64,000 bases of DNA, taken from Calcarisporiella thermophila CBS 279.70 (taxonomy: Eukaryota > Calcarisporiellomycota). The stretch is from NCBI RefSeq assembly GCF_041956535.1, contig NW_027192206.1, forward strand, positions 1-64,000, written 5' to 3'. The position numbers were made by a program, and so were the translations under genes. The stretch's first letter is position 1, and each line of letters begins with the position of its first letter. The notes beneath the pieces were generated by a model. It was given only the letters and a program-made list of their open reading frames with translations, ran no database searches and was not told where the DNA came from. Of this stretch, positions 37,917 to 51,164 are shown piece after piece.

Positions 37917-38445
37917 ATGGCAGAGATACCTCGCGATCGCAAACAGCTGCGTGCTTGCATGCTGTGCTGTCTGATCAAGGTTAGTATATTACATATTTTT
38001 CTTACCCAGTATTGCAATCTGAGTTTGCTTTAGAACGTAGATCAGTTCAAAAGAAGCGGATGTGATAATTGTGAAGACATTTTAGAACTTAGAGGCAATA
38101 TTGATAGAGTGATGGAGTGCACAAGTTCAAAAATTTGAGGGGTTAGAACCAGGGAATTAAAATCATTTATGTACAAAGATTTATATAATTTTTGATCTAG
38201 ATTTATTGCAATGATGGGCCCAGGAGACAGCTGGGTGTCTCGATGGCAAAGAATTGGTAATTCTCTTTTTATCTTAGTATATTACAACTGTGATTCCATC
38301 GATTTTATTTGCGAAATCATTAGATGGCTATGCAAAAGGGGTTTATGCTACCGCAGTGCACGGTCGTATCCCGGAATATGTTGAAGATGAGTTAGAGCGA
38401 CGTGGTATACAATATCGTCCCAGAGATGGGTCAGCATTGGAATGA
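37917..38445 (+). CDS. SPT4: Transcription elongation factor Spt4, with a one-base frameshift
   Basis: Four exons: 37917-37979, 38034-38141, 38201-38256, 38324-38445. Spt4 binds Spt5 (DSIF) and keeps RNA polymerase II processive. The zinc finger is present: RACMLC in exon 1 and GCDNC in exon 2. Other family marks are [34 protein letters not shown] and the C-terminal [10 protein letters not shown]. Intron phases of exons 3 and 4 fit. Exon 2 contains one extra A in the run at 38129-38133: read straight it ends at TGA after the CTS block, while dropping one A restores FEG and the phase needed for exon 3. This is most likely an assembly error, less likely a true mutation or programmed shift. Confidence 0.88.
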
Positions 38446-38649
38446 CGGTTTATAATTCTAATGAACATCTTACCAGCACTCTTCAGCCTATTCTTTTCAT
38501 TTAACTACGTTCTTTATGTAAATAATTGATTCCTTTTTTCATTTCGGTAATAAAATTCTATATTTTAATATTACGAAAGAAATACAGGATGATATATATT
38601 AAAGATGCGTAAATCAACAAGAAAATAATAATTATTAGATAAAGAAATG
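38446..38649. other. Convergent 3' spacer
   Basis: Short AT-rich spacer between the 3' ends of SPT4 and the minus-strand Rab gene. Confidence 0.5.
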
Positions 38650-39489
38650 TTACCAGCAACAGCTCGCTCGCTCTGATGGCCGCTGCGTCCGATGACCTAT
38701 AGACATCACATCGCTCTCTGTCATGTCGAAATCCATTACAGGAACTTTTACTATTCTTGCAATATGTGTAAACGCTTCTTCCACATTTGTTCCATCTTTG
38801 GCGCTTGCTTCAAAGTGAGATATTTGCTGCTGCCGACCTGAATAACGCTGTGCGAATGCTTTGGCCTGTCTTCGGGATACCACTCGATCATCAATATCGA
38901 TTTTATTTCCAATAAGTATGAATGGGAATTCTGTGGGATCGTGGATGGCGGCCTGTTTGATGAACTCGGATCGCCAGCGTTCAAGATGTTCAAAGGAAAG
39001 ATAGTCTGTGACATCGTAAACGAGGATGCAGGCATCTGCACCGCGATAAAACGCTACACCGAGGGATTGAAAGCGCTCTTGTCCTTAGTAGAGAAAATAA
39101 GACAATGGATTGCTAGAACCAATTTAAGTCTCTTGTACCTGCTGTGTCCCATATTTGCAGGGTCACTGATCGCTCTCCCAAGAAGACCTGCTTCGTGATA
39201 AAATCTGCCCCGATAGTTGCTTTATACTGATTTGTGAAGCGCCTATGAATGAACTTTAGAGAAAAGGCAAAAATTCGATAAAGTACTTAAGCAATAGTAA
39301 AATAAAATCAATCTCTACGCTTGTAATTACCTGATTGCGAAGAGAAGTCTGTGCGATTATACACGAGAATAGATGAGGATACATCGCAAGAGAATGAAAA
39401 TGGAGATTATTAAAGATAATTCATAAGTTACTTACTTTTCCGACACCACCATCTCCTATAATCACCACTTTTAGTATTTCCTTGGGCAT
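38650..39489 (-). CDS. Rab7/Ypt7-like small GTPase
   Basis: Four exons on the minus strand: 39489-39436, 39348-39331 (18 bp), 39253-39139, 39083-38650; 206 residues. The nucleotide-binding motifs are all present: GDGGVGKT (P-loop, residues 12-19), IGADF (switch I), WDTAGQE (split by intron 3), GNKID and [16 protein letters not shown] and [13 protein letters not shown] are Rab7-type, so the likely role is late endosome/vacuole fusion. It is divergent from canonical Ypt7: GDGGVGK in the P-loop, a rather different middle, and a C-terminus [12 protein letters not shown] ending can be doubly prenylated, but CXC is usual for Rab7, so it may be a lineage-specific Rab7-like paralogue. Confidence 0.87.
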
Positions 39490-40168
39490 GGAACAAGCGG
39501 ATAGGCGTGAGCAATGGTTTGGATAGAGCGACAATCTATTGAAGGTGTTGAATCAGCGGATAACTCAAAGAAAGCTTTGTTCCTTGATAGAGCGTATTAT
39601 TTTAAAATTCAGTCACTCGCTTTTAAGTGAATGCAATTTCTACTGCATCTCTAGGCTTGGTATCACAAAATACAGCAGAGATTAGGGCTGAATTTCTATG
39701 TGGCGGGTGAACCTGAAGTAGAACTCCAAAAAACCCGAACCATTAAGCCATTTATTAAGCTCGTTTTGTAGAAGTTAAAAAAAAGTATAATTAACTTGGA
39801 TGCTAATAGCTTAACTCTACTTGTTGTTCCGGCTCTCATTCTTATCTACACTTTAGATTCTCAATCGTTTTTCAAATTTGCCCATAAGCTGGTAAATCGT
39901 ATTTGCAGACCATTCCGTCTATGAATGCGTCAATACAGGCCAATAGGTCATGTACCATATGGGGCATTTTACAAGTTGGCATTGATGAAGGTTGAGAATA
40001 AGATTGGGATGCAACCGGAAAAGATATAAAACTAAGAATTTTGCAAGGTATGCTGGAGGCCAAATGCAAAATGAAGCAGATTCCACAAGAGCTGCGACGA
40101 AAAAATAGATCTACATAGATTGAAGTTGATCGTATTTTATTCATATTTACAGATAGGGCCATTATTAT
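39490..40168. other. Intergenic region with possible small minus-strand gene
   Basis: 680 bp between two minus-strand genes. A minus-strand frame ends at 39872 with a protein-like tail (MVHDLLACIDAFIDGMVCKY then DLPAYGQI) and an ATG near 40162 followed by gtaaat. I could not build a convincing spliced model and do not recognise the product, so I leave it as an observation. Confidence 0.35.
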
Positions 40169-41074
40169 CTATATTGTTTGTTCAGCTATTGGATTGGCAT
40201 GGATGGTTATACTTCGAATACGGACATCTTGGATCGGACGATATTTTTCATCGACAGGCACCTTTTCAATAGCATCCAAGGTAGTATCGGCACCATCAAT
40301 TACCCTGAAAAAATAAACAAAAGTTAGTGAAAAGAGGTTAGATCCATGTTGACCCTGAATAGATTAGACGGTTCTTACTTTCCAAATATAGTGTATTTTC
40401 CATCGAGATGGGGCTGCTTGCCATAGGTGATGAAAAATTGAGATCCTAATGAAAAATATGAAAATTTCCTTCATATATATTCTAAGAATCTTTCAAACAC
40501 ACTCATTGATATTTACCATTGGTATCCGGACCTGAATTGGCCATCGATACGATGCCTCTAGCATTATGCTAACAGTGCATTAAAATAGTTAATATCGAGT
40601 TAAAGACAAATTTCAGTGTATATTCTGCAAAAACCTTTAGTGTAGACCGTATTTCATCTGCAAATTTCCGCCCCCATATTGAAGTTCCACCTTTGCCTGT
40701 TCCCGTAGGATCGCCTGTCTGCACCATAAACCCGGCAATATTACTGTGATTATGAAATGTAAACAATAATAAAAAAGGTAAAGGGAATGCTCGCATCGAG
40801 GAAAATTTATTTAATCTTTACCGATGAAAAAGGGTGTTGTCATAATACCCACTTGCACATAATGCAAGAAAATTCTATTTTGTACAATACGAGAGGAGAA
40901 TCAACGAGATCCATAATTTAATTTAATAAATATAAATACCTCAGCTGTTCTTGGAACTGCCTCACAAAATACCTCTATTTTGAGCTCACCAAGATCTGTA
41001 TTTAGTGTGACCGACTAGTACAGTATGTCATTAGAGAGAATGAGTAATATTGGCAAGTTAGCTGAACATACCAT
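40169..41074 (-). CDS. PPIL3: Cyclophilin-type peptidyl-prolyl isomerase, PPIL3 family
   Basis: Seven exons on the minus strand: 41074-41072 (the ATG alone), 41014-40940, 40874-40822, 40743-40635, 40568-40517, 40445-40379, 40304-40169; 164 residues, all in phase. PPIL3 is a single-domain nuclear cyclophilin associated with the spliceosome. Family features are visible: [18 protein letters not shown] start, [43 protein letters not shown] and the end [10 protein letters not shown]. Catalytic-site residues (R in FHRN, QFF) are present. The first exon contains only the start codon, followed by gtatgt; all later exons support the frame. It is divergent from the HMG-box gene. Confidence 0.93.
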
Positions 41075-41455
41075 TTCACGCACTTCGTTAAAAATTGCAA
41101 TGGGTAATGTCTCGGTAAAGAAGCATTGGAAATAAGCCACGAAAAATTTTGTAACTCCGATTAATATTTGTTACACCCCTGATCTCTAAAATTCCCATCT
41201 ATAAGTTTATTATTTCCCCCTGTTTGTTCTGATTGCAAAACAGTTCGCTCTATTTTTTTTTCTCTCTCTCTCGCTCAGCTAGCTTCTGGTCGCGTAATTA
41301 TAAAATTAAAGGTAACCATTACATTTTGATCTACATTTTGACCTGTGATTTTGACCTTTTTTATGAGAGCGGTACAAATTACGCGTTTAATCCATAATAC
41401 TAACGCGTAGTTTCTTTCTATTCATCAATTCAAGCACCGGTTTAATCGTTAACTG
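41075..41455. promoter_or_regulatory. Shared divergent promoter of PPIL3 and HMG-box gene
   Basis: 381 bp head-to-head region with a pyrimidine tract (about 41250-41277, CT repeats) and a TTTTGATCTACATTTTGACC-type repeat near 41325-41360. No coding sequence seen. Confidence 0.5.
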
Positions 41456-42232
41456 ATGTCGCAACTCTCATACCAAGAAAGGAGTAATCTCGTAAAGTCG
41501 CTGAAAAAGAAGACTTTGAATGTAATTATACGCTTAAAAAGCGCGTTAAACACGTTTGATTTTTGCTAAATTATTTTTTTAACTCTCATTTAGGCTGTTG
41601 CAGCACTTCGGACTGTCGCTGACTTTCTTGAGGAGACAAACAATATTTTACCACAGATATTCAATTATTTGTATGAAGATGCTCATGCTGTTGCCCCAAA
41701 ACGCAAGCGCGATATCGATCCAAACGCCCCTAAGAAGCCAAACACGGCCTATATTCTTTTTAGCAACGAAGTGCGTCCTAAGATCAAAGCCGAATTTCCT
41801 GATGCAGATCAAAAACAAATCGTAACGATTATCGGGGAAAGGTGGAAGCAACTTCCTCAAGAGCAGAGGAAAGTATTTGAGAAAAAATACATGGAGGGAA
41901 AGGAGCGCTATGATGCCGAGAGAAAAATGTATTTAGCGAATCAAGAGGCGGAAAAGCACCCACATGAGTTAGAGGAGGAGGAAGAAGAGGAGGAAGAAGA
42001 GGAGATATCTGCTCAACCACCACCTTCAAAGAAGCATAAAGCGGATAACGTGAGCCAGAAATTGGCTTCCCATGAAAATATCGAACCAGAATCTTCTAAA
42101 GGTGAAGAGAAGAAAAAGAAAAAGAGAGGTAAAAAAGGGGGTGCGGATGTTAATGGTAAATCGCACACTGAAGAAGGAGTGAAGGGTAAAGAAGAAGGCG
42201 GGAAGAAGAAGAAGAAGAAACAAAAGCAGTAG
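41456..42232 (+). CDS. HMG-box chromatin protein with acidic and lysine-rich tail
   Basis: Two exons, 41456-41521 and 41594-42232, give 234 residues. Residues 1-50 form a predicted helical region (VKSLKKKTLNAVAALRTVAD and FLEETN). A basic linker PKRKRDIDPNAPKKP leads into one HMG box at about 66-136 (TAYILFSNEVRPKIKAEFPD ... IIGERWKQLP ... KKYMEGKERY). An acidic run of glutamates (about 153-165) follows, then a lysine-rich end (KKKKKKQKQ). HMG boxes of this Nhp6/HMGB class bend DNA without strong sequence preference. The N-terminal helical part and long tail make it larger than Nhp6 (about 93 residues). A start at the HMG-proximal codons is possible but no ATG exists there, which supports the two-exon model. 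Confidence 0.85.
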
Positions 42233-42906
42233 CGATTACATAGTTAATTTTAATATGAGTGTTAGTTTTTTTTTTGTATCTCTAATAATTAATAATAATT
42301 TTGTTTGCTTGGAGTGTGAGATTGTCAATTATTTTGATATATACCCTTAAAGCACTCTTAATTGTGGACTGGAAAAATGAAACTAGTATTAAATGTAGGG
42401 CTCGAAAGGCTTTCGGCTGAGAAGTTGAAGATCATATTTGCCCTCACCAGGGTTTCTGCGAAGCTGCTGTGATTGAAACTAAAGTTATATTGTGTTTTTT
42501 ATATTGCATGAAATATTCGAGACGCTAGAAATAATACGTGAAAAGAAGAGCCAGGGCTGTTAATCGATCGAATTATGAAATTATAGACATATAGATAGAA
42601 CGAATGCCTACGAAACTCTAATGCAAAATATGTCAATGAATGCTCTTGGCATCTATGGTGAATTCTTTTATTTTAAACTGCTTCCAAGCAATTAGTGCCT
42701 AGAGTCCCCAAATCATATCTCGACATCTGTCCTAATTTGCAAGCCACATGTCATTTTAAGATCTTGGATAGTCTGAGATATTATTGGGATAGTTCTCTTT
42801 TCTTTCGCAGCGAAATTTTCTTGTTTCGTCCTCGTCTTGCCCTTGTTATTTTTTCGTGTTTTTTCTTTTTTTTTTTTTGGAGGATATAAATTTATAGGGT
42901 GCCAAA
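42233..42906. other. Intergenic region before alpha-COP gene
   Basis: 3' region of the HMG gene and promoter of the alpha-COP gene, with a T-rich run at 42848-42879. No gene seen. Confidence 0.5.
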
Positions 42907-45900
42907 ATGCAGATGTTAACAAAGGTGAATGTCACAATCATGCTTGAGGTTTTCGATAGAATCCATCATCCCCTTTATTTTTTGCGTTAAAAAGTTTTTT
43001 CTATCCATTTTCTTTTTTTATTGCTTCGGATGAGCAAACCAGAGATCTATATATATATATTCATGTATTAACCACCATTCTTCCTAATAGTTTGAGTCAA
43101 AGAGCAATAGGGTGAAAGGGATTGCGTTTCATCCGAAGCGGCCATGGATACTGGCTGCACTTCATAATGGGTGCATTCAGCTGTGGGATTATCGGATGGG
43201 GACCCTTTTAGAACGTTTTGATGAACACGATGGTGAGTAATTAAATACTAATTTTTAATTCGTTAACCCCCAAACTTAACTTAATATCTGGGCTCTATTC
43301 TGCCTCTTCTATCTTTTAATTCTTACTTATACTCACTCTGCTTTTTTATTTTTATATCTCACAGGCCCAGTTCGTGGAATTGCCTTCCATCCTACACAGC
43401 CTCTTTTTGTCTCAGGTGGCGATGATTACAAAATTAAAGTATGGAACTACAAGACACGCCGCTGCCTATTCACATTGAATGGCCATCTTGACTACGTACG
43501 CACAGTCTTCTTCCATCACGAGTGCCCGTGGATAGTTAGTGCATCAGATGACCAGACTGTTCGCATCTGGAACTGGCAATCTCGATCGTGTATCGCTATT
43601 TTGACGGGGCACAATCACTATGTTATGTGCGCGCAATTTCATCCTAAAGAAGATCTTGTAGTGTCGGCATCACTCGATCAGACAGTGCGTGTGTGGGATG
43701 TCTCTGGGTTGCGGAAAAAAGGATCCTCGCCTGGATTAATGCAGTACGAAGATGCTTTCCAGCGTGCAGGTGCTCCACCCGAATTATTTGGTAGCCTGGA
43801 CGTTGTGGTGAAATATGTGCTTGAAGGTCACGACCGGGGCGTGAACTGGGCCGCATTCCATCCCTCTCTGCCACTAATTGCCTCATGTGGTGATGACCGC
43901 CAAGTGAAGCTGTGGAGAATGAATGGTTCGTACTAAATTTATTATACCCCGTGCTTGGAATCAATGAGTAATGGACATTGTTTTTATAGACTCAAAAGCA
44001 TGGGAAGTCGATTCATGTCGTGGTCACTTCAATAATGTTTCCTGCGTACTCTTCCACCCACGCCAGGATTTGATCATCTCCAATGGTGAAGATAAAACGA
44101 TCAGAGTGTGGGATATGTCCAAGCGTACCGCTGTTCAGACATTCCGTCGCGAACACGATCGTTTCTGGGTTATGGCTGTTCATCCGGAATTAAATTTGTT
44201 TGCTGCTGGTAAACCTGGTGTTTCATTATTCCCTCAACTCCTTTTCGTGACATTTCGCCTCTTTTTTTTTAGGGCATGACAATGGTTTGATCGTATTTAA
44301 GCTAGAGAGAGAACGGCCTGCATACGCCGTACACCAAAACAGTCTTTTCTACATCAAAGACAAATATTTGCACGTACACGATTTTAGCAATGGGTCTGAT
44401 AATTCGGTTCTTTCTGTTCGACGCTTAGGAAATCAGTATACGCAGCCGCGCTCTCTTTCGTATAACCCTGCTGAGCGTGCAGTACTCGTGACAACGGTGT
44501 GTTATTCACATTTTGCCACACTTTCAGGAACGATTTCTAATAGGCTCTTTGTAATTTTATCGTTTTGGCAAATATAGTCGGCAGAGGGTGGACTTTATGA
44601 ACTCTTTAACCTTCCTCGTGATTTTGCTTCCGGTGAGCCGCGCGAACCCTCTGATGACCAAAAACGGGGGCCCGGTTCCTCTGCGATTTTCATTGCACGT
44701 AATAGATTTGCGGTGCTTGATAAAATCAATCAGGTATTTTAATTGCTGGCTATTTCCACTTGTAGGCCATACTTTAAACATTATGTTCATCTTTTACATA
44801 GCAAATACATATTAAAGACCTTTCCAACGCTACGACTAAGAGTGTGAAGCCTCCGGCTCAAGTGAATGAGATATTCTACGCAGGCACCGGTAATTTGCTT
44901 TTGAGCACGCCCAACTCGGTAATCCTCTATGATATCCAACAGCGTAAGACCCTTGCGGAATTGTCCACACCGCCTGTGAAATATGTGGTTTGGTCAGCAG
45001 ATATGAATATGGTGGCATTGCTTAGCAAGCACAGTAAGTTATTTATTTTTGAGATATGATAAGCATGATAATTCATTTTTTTTATTTTACTTTAAGCTAT
45101 TACCATTGCAAACAAACTCCTGGAACAAAGTAGCCTCATCCATGAGACAATCCGTATCAAGAGCGGTGCTTGGGATGACGTGGGCATCTTCGTTTATTCC
45201 ACGCTTAATCATATTAAATATGCTCTTCCCCAGGGGTAATATATACCGTTTTTTTCATTTATTTTGGAATTTGGCTGATCTCTTGGATATGATTTATTTA
45301 GTGACCACGGAATCATCCGCACGCTTGAGCACCCTGTATATCTCACTCGTGTCAAAGGAAAATCGGTGCATATCCTCGATCGGGATGCTAATGCCCGTGT
45401 GATCACGATCGACCCAACTGAGTATCGCTTCAAACTTGCCCTCATTAAACGTAATTATGACGAGGTGCTCTATATCATTCGTAACTCGAACCTTGTTGGT
45501 CAAGCGATCATTGCCTATTTACAAAAGAAAGGCTACCCTGAGGTTTGCTCTTTTCGAGGACAACATTGGTTATGCTTATAGGTTAATTTTTTTTTTCACC
45601 CTATATAGATTGCTCTGCACTTCGTACGAGATGATAAGACGCGCTTTGATTTGGCGCTAGAATGTGGCAACTTGGAAGTTGCCCTTGAGACCGCGAAGGC
45701 CATGGACCGTGAGGACTGCTGGAGCCGTCTTGCAAAAGAGGCCCTAAGGCAAGGCAATTTCCAGGTAATATGGCCCACCCTTTTTTTTTCAATAATTGCC
45801 GGCTAATTCTCGATATCCTCCTCTCAGATCGTGGAAAAAGCCTACCAGCGTACCAAGAGTTTTGATCGTCTTTCATTCCTCTACTTAATTTCGGGAAGTA

Positions 45901-47512
45901 CGGACAAGTTGCGTAAGATGATGAAGATTGCAGAATTGCATGGCGACCAAATGCTACGATTCCATAATGCCCTCTATCTTGGGGACGTGGAGGAGCGTTT
46001 ACGTCTGCTTAAAGAAGTTGGCCAGCGTGCGTATTCACTGTTTGCATTCCTCTTCCTTTTCAGCTGTATTCACCTTTTTATCTGGAATTAGTTCCTCTTG
46101 CTTATCTGACTGCTAAAGCACATGGAATGGCTGAAGAAGCCGAGTCGATTCTTGCTACCGCGGATCTTACGCCCGAGGATGTAGAGGATTATGGTGGTCG
46201 TGGCGATCAGCTTGTGCCTCCCGAACCCGTTGTACGCTTGGAGGATAATAACTGGCCCCTGTTGTCCGTCCCCGGTGGATCTCTGGCTAACGCTTTCGCT
46301 GCAGCAGCAGAGAATCAGCCCCCAGTGCAAGGAGTTGGTGTTCCTCAAGCTGCAGCAGCTATGCTCGAGAATGTGGAGGATGCCTGGGGCGCAGAAGAGG
46401 ACCTCATTATTTCTGGTGGTGTCCAACTCGTCACTTCGGTTGGTGGTGAGCCCGCAGGCATGGGTGAAGAGGCCCTTGACGTGGATGCTGGATGGGGCTT
46501 CGATCCCGATCTCAAGGTACAGTTGGAGGCAGAAGCCATCAATGGCGCAGCACAAGAAGCCGCGGGCGACTTCGTGGCCCCTACCCCTGGCCAGCCGGAA
46601 TCCGCACTCTGGGTGCAGAACTCTCCACTGGCGGCCGACCACGTTGCTGCGGGATCTTTCGAGACCGCTATGCAAATCCTAAATCGACAGGTTGGAGCCG
46701 TGAACTTCACCCCCCTCAAGCCGCACTTCATGGCGATGTATCAGGCCACACGTGCCGCCATTCCAGGCAATATCTCGATGCCTCCTCTTGTCGTGCCCAT
46801 TCGGAGAAATCCCGACGAACAAGAGGTGCGGCGCTCACTCCCCGCCCAAATCAACTCTCTCCAGCGAATTGTGTCCCAAGACTTGCAGTCGGCGTATGCG
46901 CTCACCAAGGCCGGAAAATTCCAGGATGCCACCGTCACGTTCAAGAAGATCCTGCATTCGCTTTTGCTGCTTGTCACCGAGGCCGACAAGGTCGACGAGG
47001 TGCACCAGCTGGTCAACGAGTGCCGGGAATATTTGGTGGGTTTAGCCATTGTGCAAGAGCAGCGTAGCCTCCCGCCGGAAGAGACAAAGCGCGCGCTTGA
47101 GCTTGCCGCTCTCTTCACACACTGCCAGCTGAAGCCTGCCCATATGCTCCTCAGCTTACGGAACGCATCCACTGCCTGCTTCAAAGCCAAGAACTTTGCC
47201 ACCGCTTCTCTCTTCGCTCGCAGACTCCTCGAACTCAATCCGCCTCCCAACGTCTCCACCCAAATCCGCCAAATGCTTGCCGTATGCGAGCGTACCCCGC
47301 GAGACATCATCCCTCTTGACTACGATCAGCACGCAGCCTTTGTTATCTCCGCAGGATCACACACCGCCCTTCTACGGGGCGCAAGCGGCGATATCGTACA
47401 CTGCCCCTATTGTCGCGCAAATTACGAAGTGAGCTACAACGGAAGTTTGTGTCAAGTGTGTGAGATTGCCCAGGTGGGGGCGAATTCTACTGGGCTGAAG
47501 GTGTCGCTGTAA
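42907..47512 (+). CDS. COP1: Coatomer subunit alpha (alpha-COP)
   Basis: Twelve exons: 42907-42924, 43091-43232, 43365-43925, 43990-44208, 44273-44496, 44578-44733, 44802-45033, 45097-45235, 45302-45542, 45609-45764, 45828-46026, 46092-47512; 1235 residues, normal length. It is the largest COPI coat subunit and drives Golgi-to-ER retrieval of KKXX cargo. The N-terminal WD40 propeller has the family phrases [35 protein letters not shown] and [21 protein letters not shown] second propeller, an alpha-solenoid ([20 protein letters not shown]) and the C-terminal epsilon-COP-binding domain follow, ending with a [10 protein letters not shown]...[10 protein letters not shown] zinc-binding-like motif. 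Exon 12 is long and GC-richer than the others. Confidence 0.97.
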
Positions 47513-48259
47513 TTGTGTAGTTGTGTGGGGAGGAGAAAAAAAAAATCCTTTTTCATTCCATTGATCACTTTCTATTCTATTTCTATTTTCTTTTCTTTCT
47601 TCCTGGGAGTGTATCATTCCTTTTTTATTAGAAGTATTTTTTTTTTGTTGTATGGGAGTTTTTTTTTGTTCCGTTTCTTTTCTTTTTACCACAAAAGAAT
47701 ACGAGTTAAGACAAATAAATGGGAATATATTTTACATTTACTCAGACTACGGATGTCACGGATAAAATAACAGGAAAATAGACAAAAAATAAAGAGTGGA
47801 GAAAGTTTAAAACCATATCGGGGATGGACATAGATTAGATGAACCAAGTCAGACCTCAAAGAATCACCACGATTGAGATTAAGACCCATCCACCACTTTG
47901 GATTGACTCCCAGTTCGTTGCAAGAAAATGATAGCAACAAAACAATCTATTCCGCACTCGGGTGCCAGAAAAATCAATAGGAAAACAAGCCTTTATATAT
48001 ATAAATATATATATATTTGCTATATATATATATTTATATCTAAACCGCAAGCGAAAATAAACCAAGAGCTGTAGAAATGAAAATAAAAAAAAAAAATAAG
48101 AGAAACAGGGAAAAAGAAAATGAAAAAGAAAACAAACAGGAGTGCTAATTTTACATATCTTTCTGCAGCCGATTCATCCGTTCCGTATCCACCCAACTAC
48201 GAAGAGAAATGGGTCAGTGCAACAGAGAAGAGTGAAAAGCAAAAACCTCAAAGGAGAGC
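47513..48259. other. Convergent 3' intergenic region, low complexity
   Basis: T-rich and A-rich stretches and an (AT)n tract separate the 3' ends of alpha-COP and GID7. No coding sequence. Confidence 0.55.
47993..48040. repeat. (AT)n microsatellite, self-complementary
   Basis: Two AT-dinucleotide tracts flank a central TTTGC and together form a near-palindrome able to fold into a long hairpin or cruciform, between two convergent genes. Confidence 0.75.
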
Positions 48260-50413
48260 TTACATGCGAACCGATTTATCATCACTCGCGGATGCAAACA
48301 TCAAAGGATCTGCGGGGTTCCAGGCCACGCTGTTGACCACAGACGTATGCCCTTTGAGCACCTCGATCAGTGTTCCGTGATCCCGGTGCCACACGTAAAC
48401 GCACGAATCCTCGCTTCCGCTCACAACAAACTGTTGATCCCGCCCGCCAAAACATGCACGAATAATGTAGTCTGCTTGTCGATGCCCCGTGTATTTACGC
48501 TCTAGTGTGCGGTCCTCTAAGTTCCAGAGATGGAGCCCAGAGGGCTGCAGGCTCACTAACAGGAGCTTGCCGTCCGGTGATAGGCACACTGAACTTATAC
48601 TCGTGCTCTCTTGAATGCACCTGTTTTTAATAAAACGCTCAGCCAACCATGTGGTTCGACAAAGAGTTGAATGAAACAAAGCAAAACTAGAATAGCATAC
48701 ACTTCTTCTGTCCAATTTTCTAAGTTGTACTTCCGAATCCGATGCTCATTGCAAACCCCTATCAGAAAACGTCCCGCAGGATCTACGATTAAATCCCGTG
48801 TGCGCTGAGTCTTCCATCGGTGAATTAGTGTCCCATCCACATTCTAGCAATTGTATAGATCCAGTTGTAGGTGAAAGTCCCATCTGCAACACAATGGTGT
48901 TTGTGTAGAATATGCATTACCCATAGATATACGCTGAAATCAAAACCAGCAGTGGCGAACCGTTCCCCATCCGGCAGCCACACACACGCAGATATCTGCT
49001 CAGTGTGCTTCTGCACCGTACGAATGCACTCTCCATCCTTGTATCACAACAGAGGAGGTAGGGGTTATTAGGATAATAATTTTCAAAAGAGTGTGTGGGT
49101 AGCGAAAATAGATGGTATCGTGATATTTTACCTCAACCCGCCAAATCTTGACTCCGTCTGCAAAATCAAATGAACACGACAGGAGCATGGTGTCATCAGG
49201 CGACCAAGACACATACGATACAGATTTTGTATGTCCCCTTAGTGTTCGAATAGATTTGCCCTCCTAATAAAGTGTAGTAAGACATTAGCGTCAGAGATGG
49301 AACCCCTGTCTACAAAGCAATAGTGGCGTTGTGCTCTACCTCGACATCCCAGATGATGACCGTCATATCTTTTGAAGCAGATGCCAAGAGGCGTCCAGAG
49401 TTGGAAAATGCTACAAACCAAACCTCATCGGTGTGCTGCTCAAGAATATGCCGTGTCACGCATGGGAATTTGGCACGAGTGCATTGATGATCCGTGTAAA
49501 GACATAGAGTGTCGTCATCGGTGTCATGATATAGGCAACGAGCACGCTGGTACTCGTTTGCCTGCAATAGCAGCGTCTCTAGTCTTCTTGCTGGAACCAT
49601 GATAGACGAAGAAATATATTCTAAGAATTGCAAAACCATTTAGAGATTAGCTGAAACCATCCCTCCCTTTTCCAATAAAAAAACTTCATATACGTTGGAG
49701 ATCTAATAGAAGTTTCTCGCGGGAAACACCACCCGCCCCATCCCATTCTGCTCTCCTCCTCAAATTTTCCGGATTTGAACACATCATATAGCTAAATGCA
49801 AAAAAAAAAAATCAGCATCACGTGTCATACCAATTAAGACGTGCGCGCCAACCTAGAGAGAGAATGTAATCGCTCAGGTGCTGAACTTAGGGGTGTCAAT
49901 TCATTTCGCAATACGTGTAATGCCCGTTTGAGTTGCTGAGCTTCAAGCAATTCGAGATATTTTTGCTGAGAAATTAGGAATTTGACTTTCTATTGGCAAG
50001 CAAAAGAATACATTAAGACAATGTCATTTCCCCCTGCGATTCATTCGACGCTGGAAAACCTACCTGCAGGTCTTCTCCTTCATTTAACCCCAGCCCTGTC
50101 AAAAGGCCTTCAGCCTCTGACCAATCTCCCGCCATTACTGCACTCCGAAATCTCGCAACCTCTGTTGATTCCAACATATATCCCGATTCTTGCTCTAATA
50201 CCGACGCCGATTCGCTAAACAATCAAAGTTGATTTAGTAATCTTCCATCGGAATGATAATGGTCGTTCCTATGAATTAAGGGCTTTCATACTTGTAACCT
50301 AGATCTTGCAGCGCCTGGACGATTAAGCGAACTAGCTCTTGGGGCTGGAAACGGGTTCGTGGCATGTGGCCATTGAGCCCATTCACCCCATTGGGCTCTT
50401 CTTGAGTAGTCAT
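48260..50413 (-). CDS. GID7: GID/CTLH ubiquitin-ligase WD40 subunit (Gid7/WDR26)
   Basis: Nine exons on the minus strand: 50413-50292, 50214-50064, 49989-49853, 49791-49694, 49620-49340, 49263-49132, 49037-48921, 48843-48701, 48620-48260; 513 residues. Gid7 is a scaffold of the GID/CTLH E3 ligase, which degrades gluconeogenic enzymes in yeast. A LisH segment is at about 26-60 (QPQELVRLIVQALQDLGYN), then CTLH (QQKYLELLEAQQLKRALHVL) and CRA-like helices. The WD40 propeller starts at ILEQHTDEVWFVAFSNSGRL and ends with ASASDDKSVRM. The C-terminus stops right after VRM, one or two residues short of the usual VRIW. All phases agree. Confidence 0.95.
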
Positions 50414-51164
50414 GGTTCTAGTTTACCCTCACGCTGAGATTAGGCTCCTGAAACGCGGATAATATTTTGAGATAAGAATATGACAAAAGCTAATTCCCCC
50501 AAAAAATTATTAAAGAAAAGAAATAAGATCCAAGGGAAGAGAAGAAATGCTCAGACAACCGCAGCCACTGTGGAGTATGGGAAAATGGGTGAATTGGAAG
50601 AGGGCGGTAATTGAAAACGGCAAAGATGGGGTTAAGAGAACAAGGGGAAAAGTGAAGGGAAAATTAATAGATAGCCTCCACTGGTGGAGATGGAGGAGCT
50701 ATTGCGTGACTTGTCATGTAATTAAGTCACATTCGGCATAAATGCTTTGAGAAGATGACTCTAGTTTCGAGCCATCATTCTGATCTATGGCTTCATCCCA
50801 CCCCACCACTTTTTCCAGTGTTTACTTGTTAAAGGCTTGTCAAGTTATCACCGCCCTATCTGCATATATTTAGTGAGCTGTTTTAAGAGAGGGAGAAGGA
50901 AGCGACGCATCCAGGCACTACTAGTTTTATGTCGTAATTATTCTAACACTATCATGGCCATCCAATGAATACATTAACTCTTTAATATCGAAAAAAAATA
51001 AGACCATAAGGTTACTTCACACGTATATATATGTAACATAAATCGGAAATATCCTCAAATCAAACAAAAAAAAGGAAAATCGAAATAATGATATATTAAG
51101 TATAAAGCATTTATATTTTGAGAGTAAAAGAGTATAAAAGATCTGAAGTGAATTTGATTTGCAA
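50414..51164. other. Intergenic region
   Basis: 750 bp between two minus-strand genes: 5' flank of GID7 and 3' flank of GIS2. A 64-codon frame at 50547 is rich in K, G and W by purine bias only. No gene seen. Confidence 0.5.
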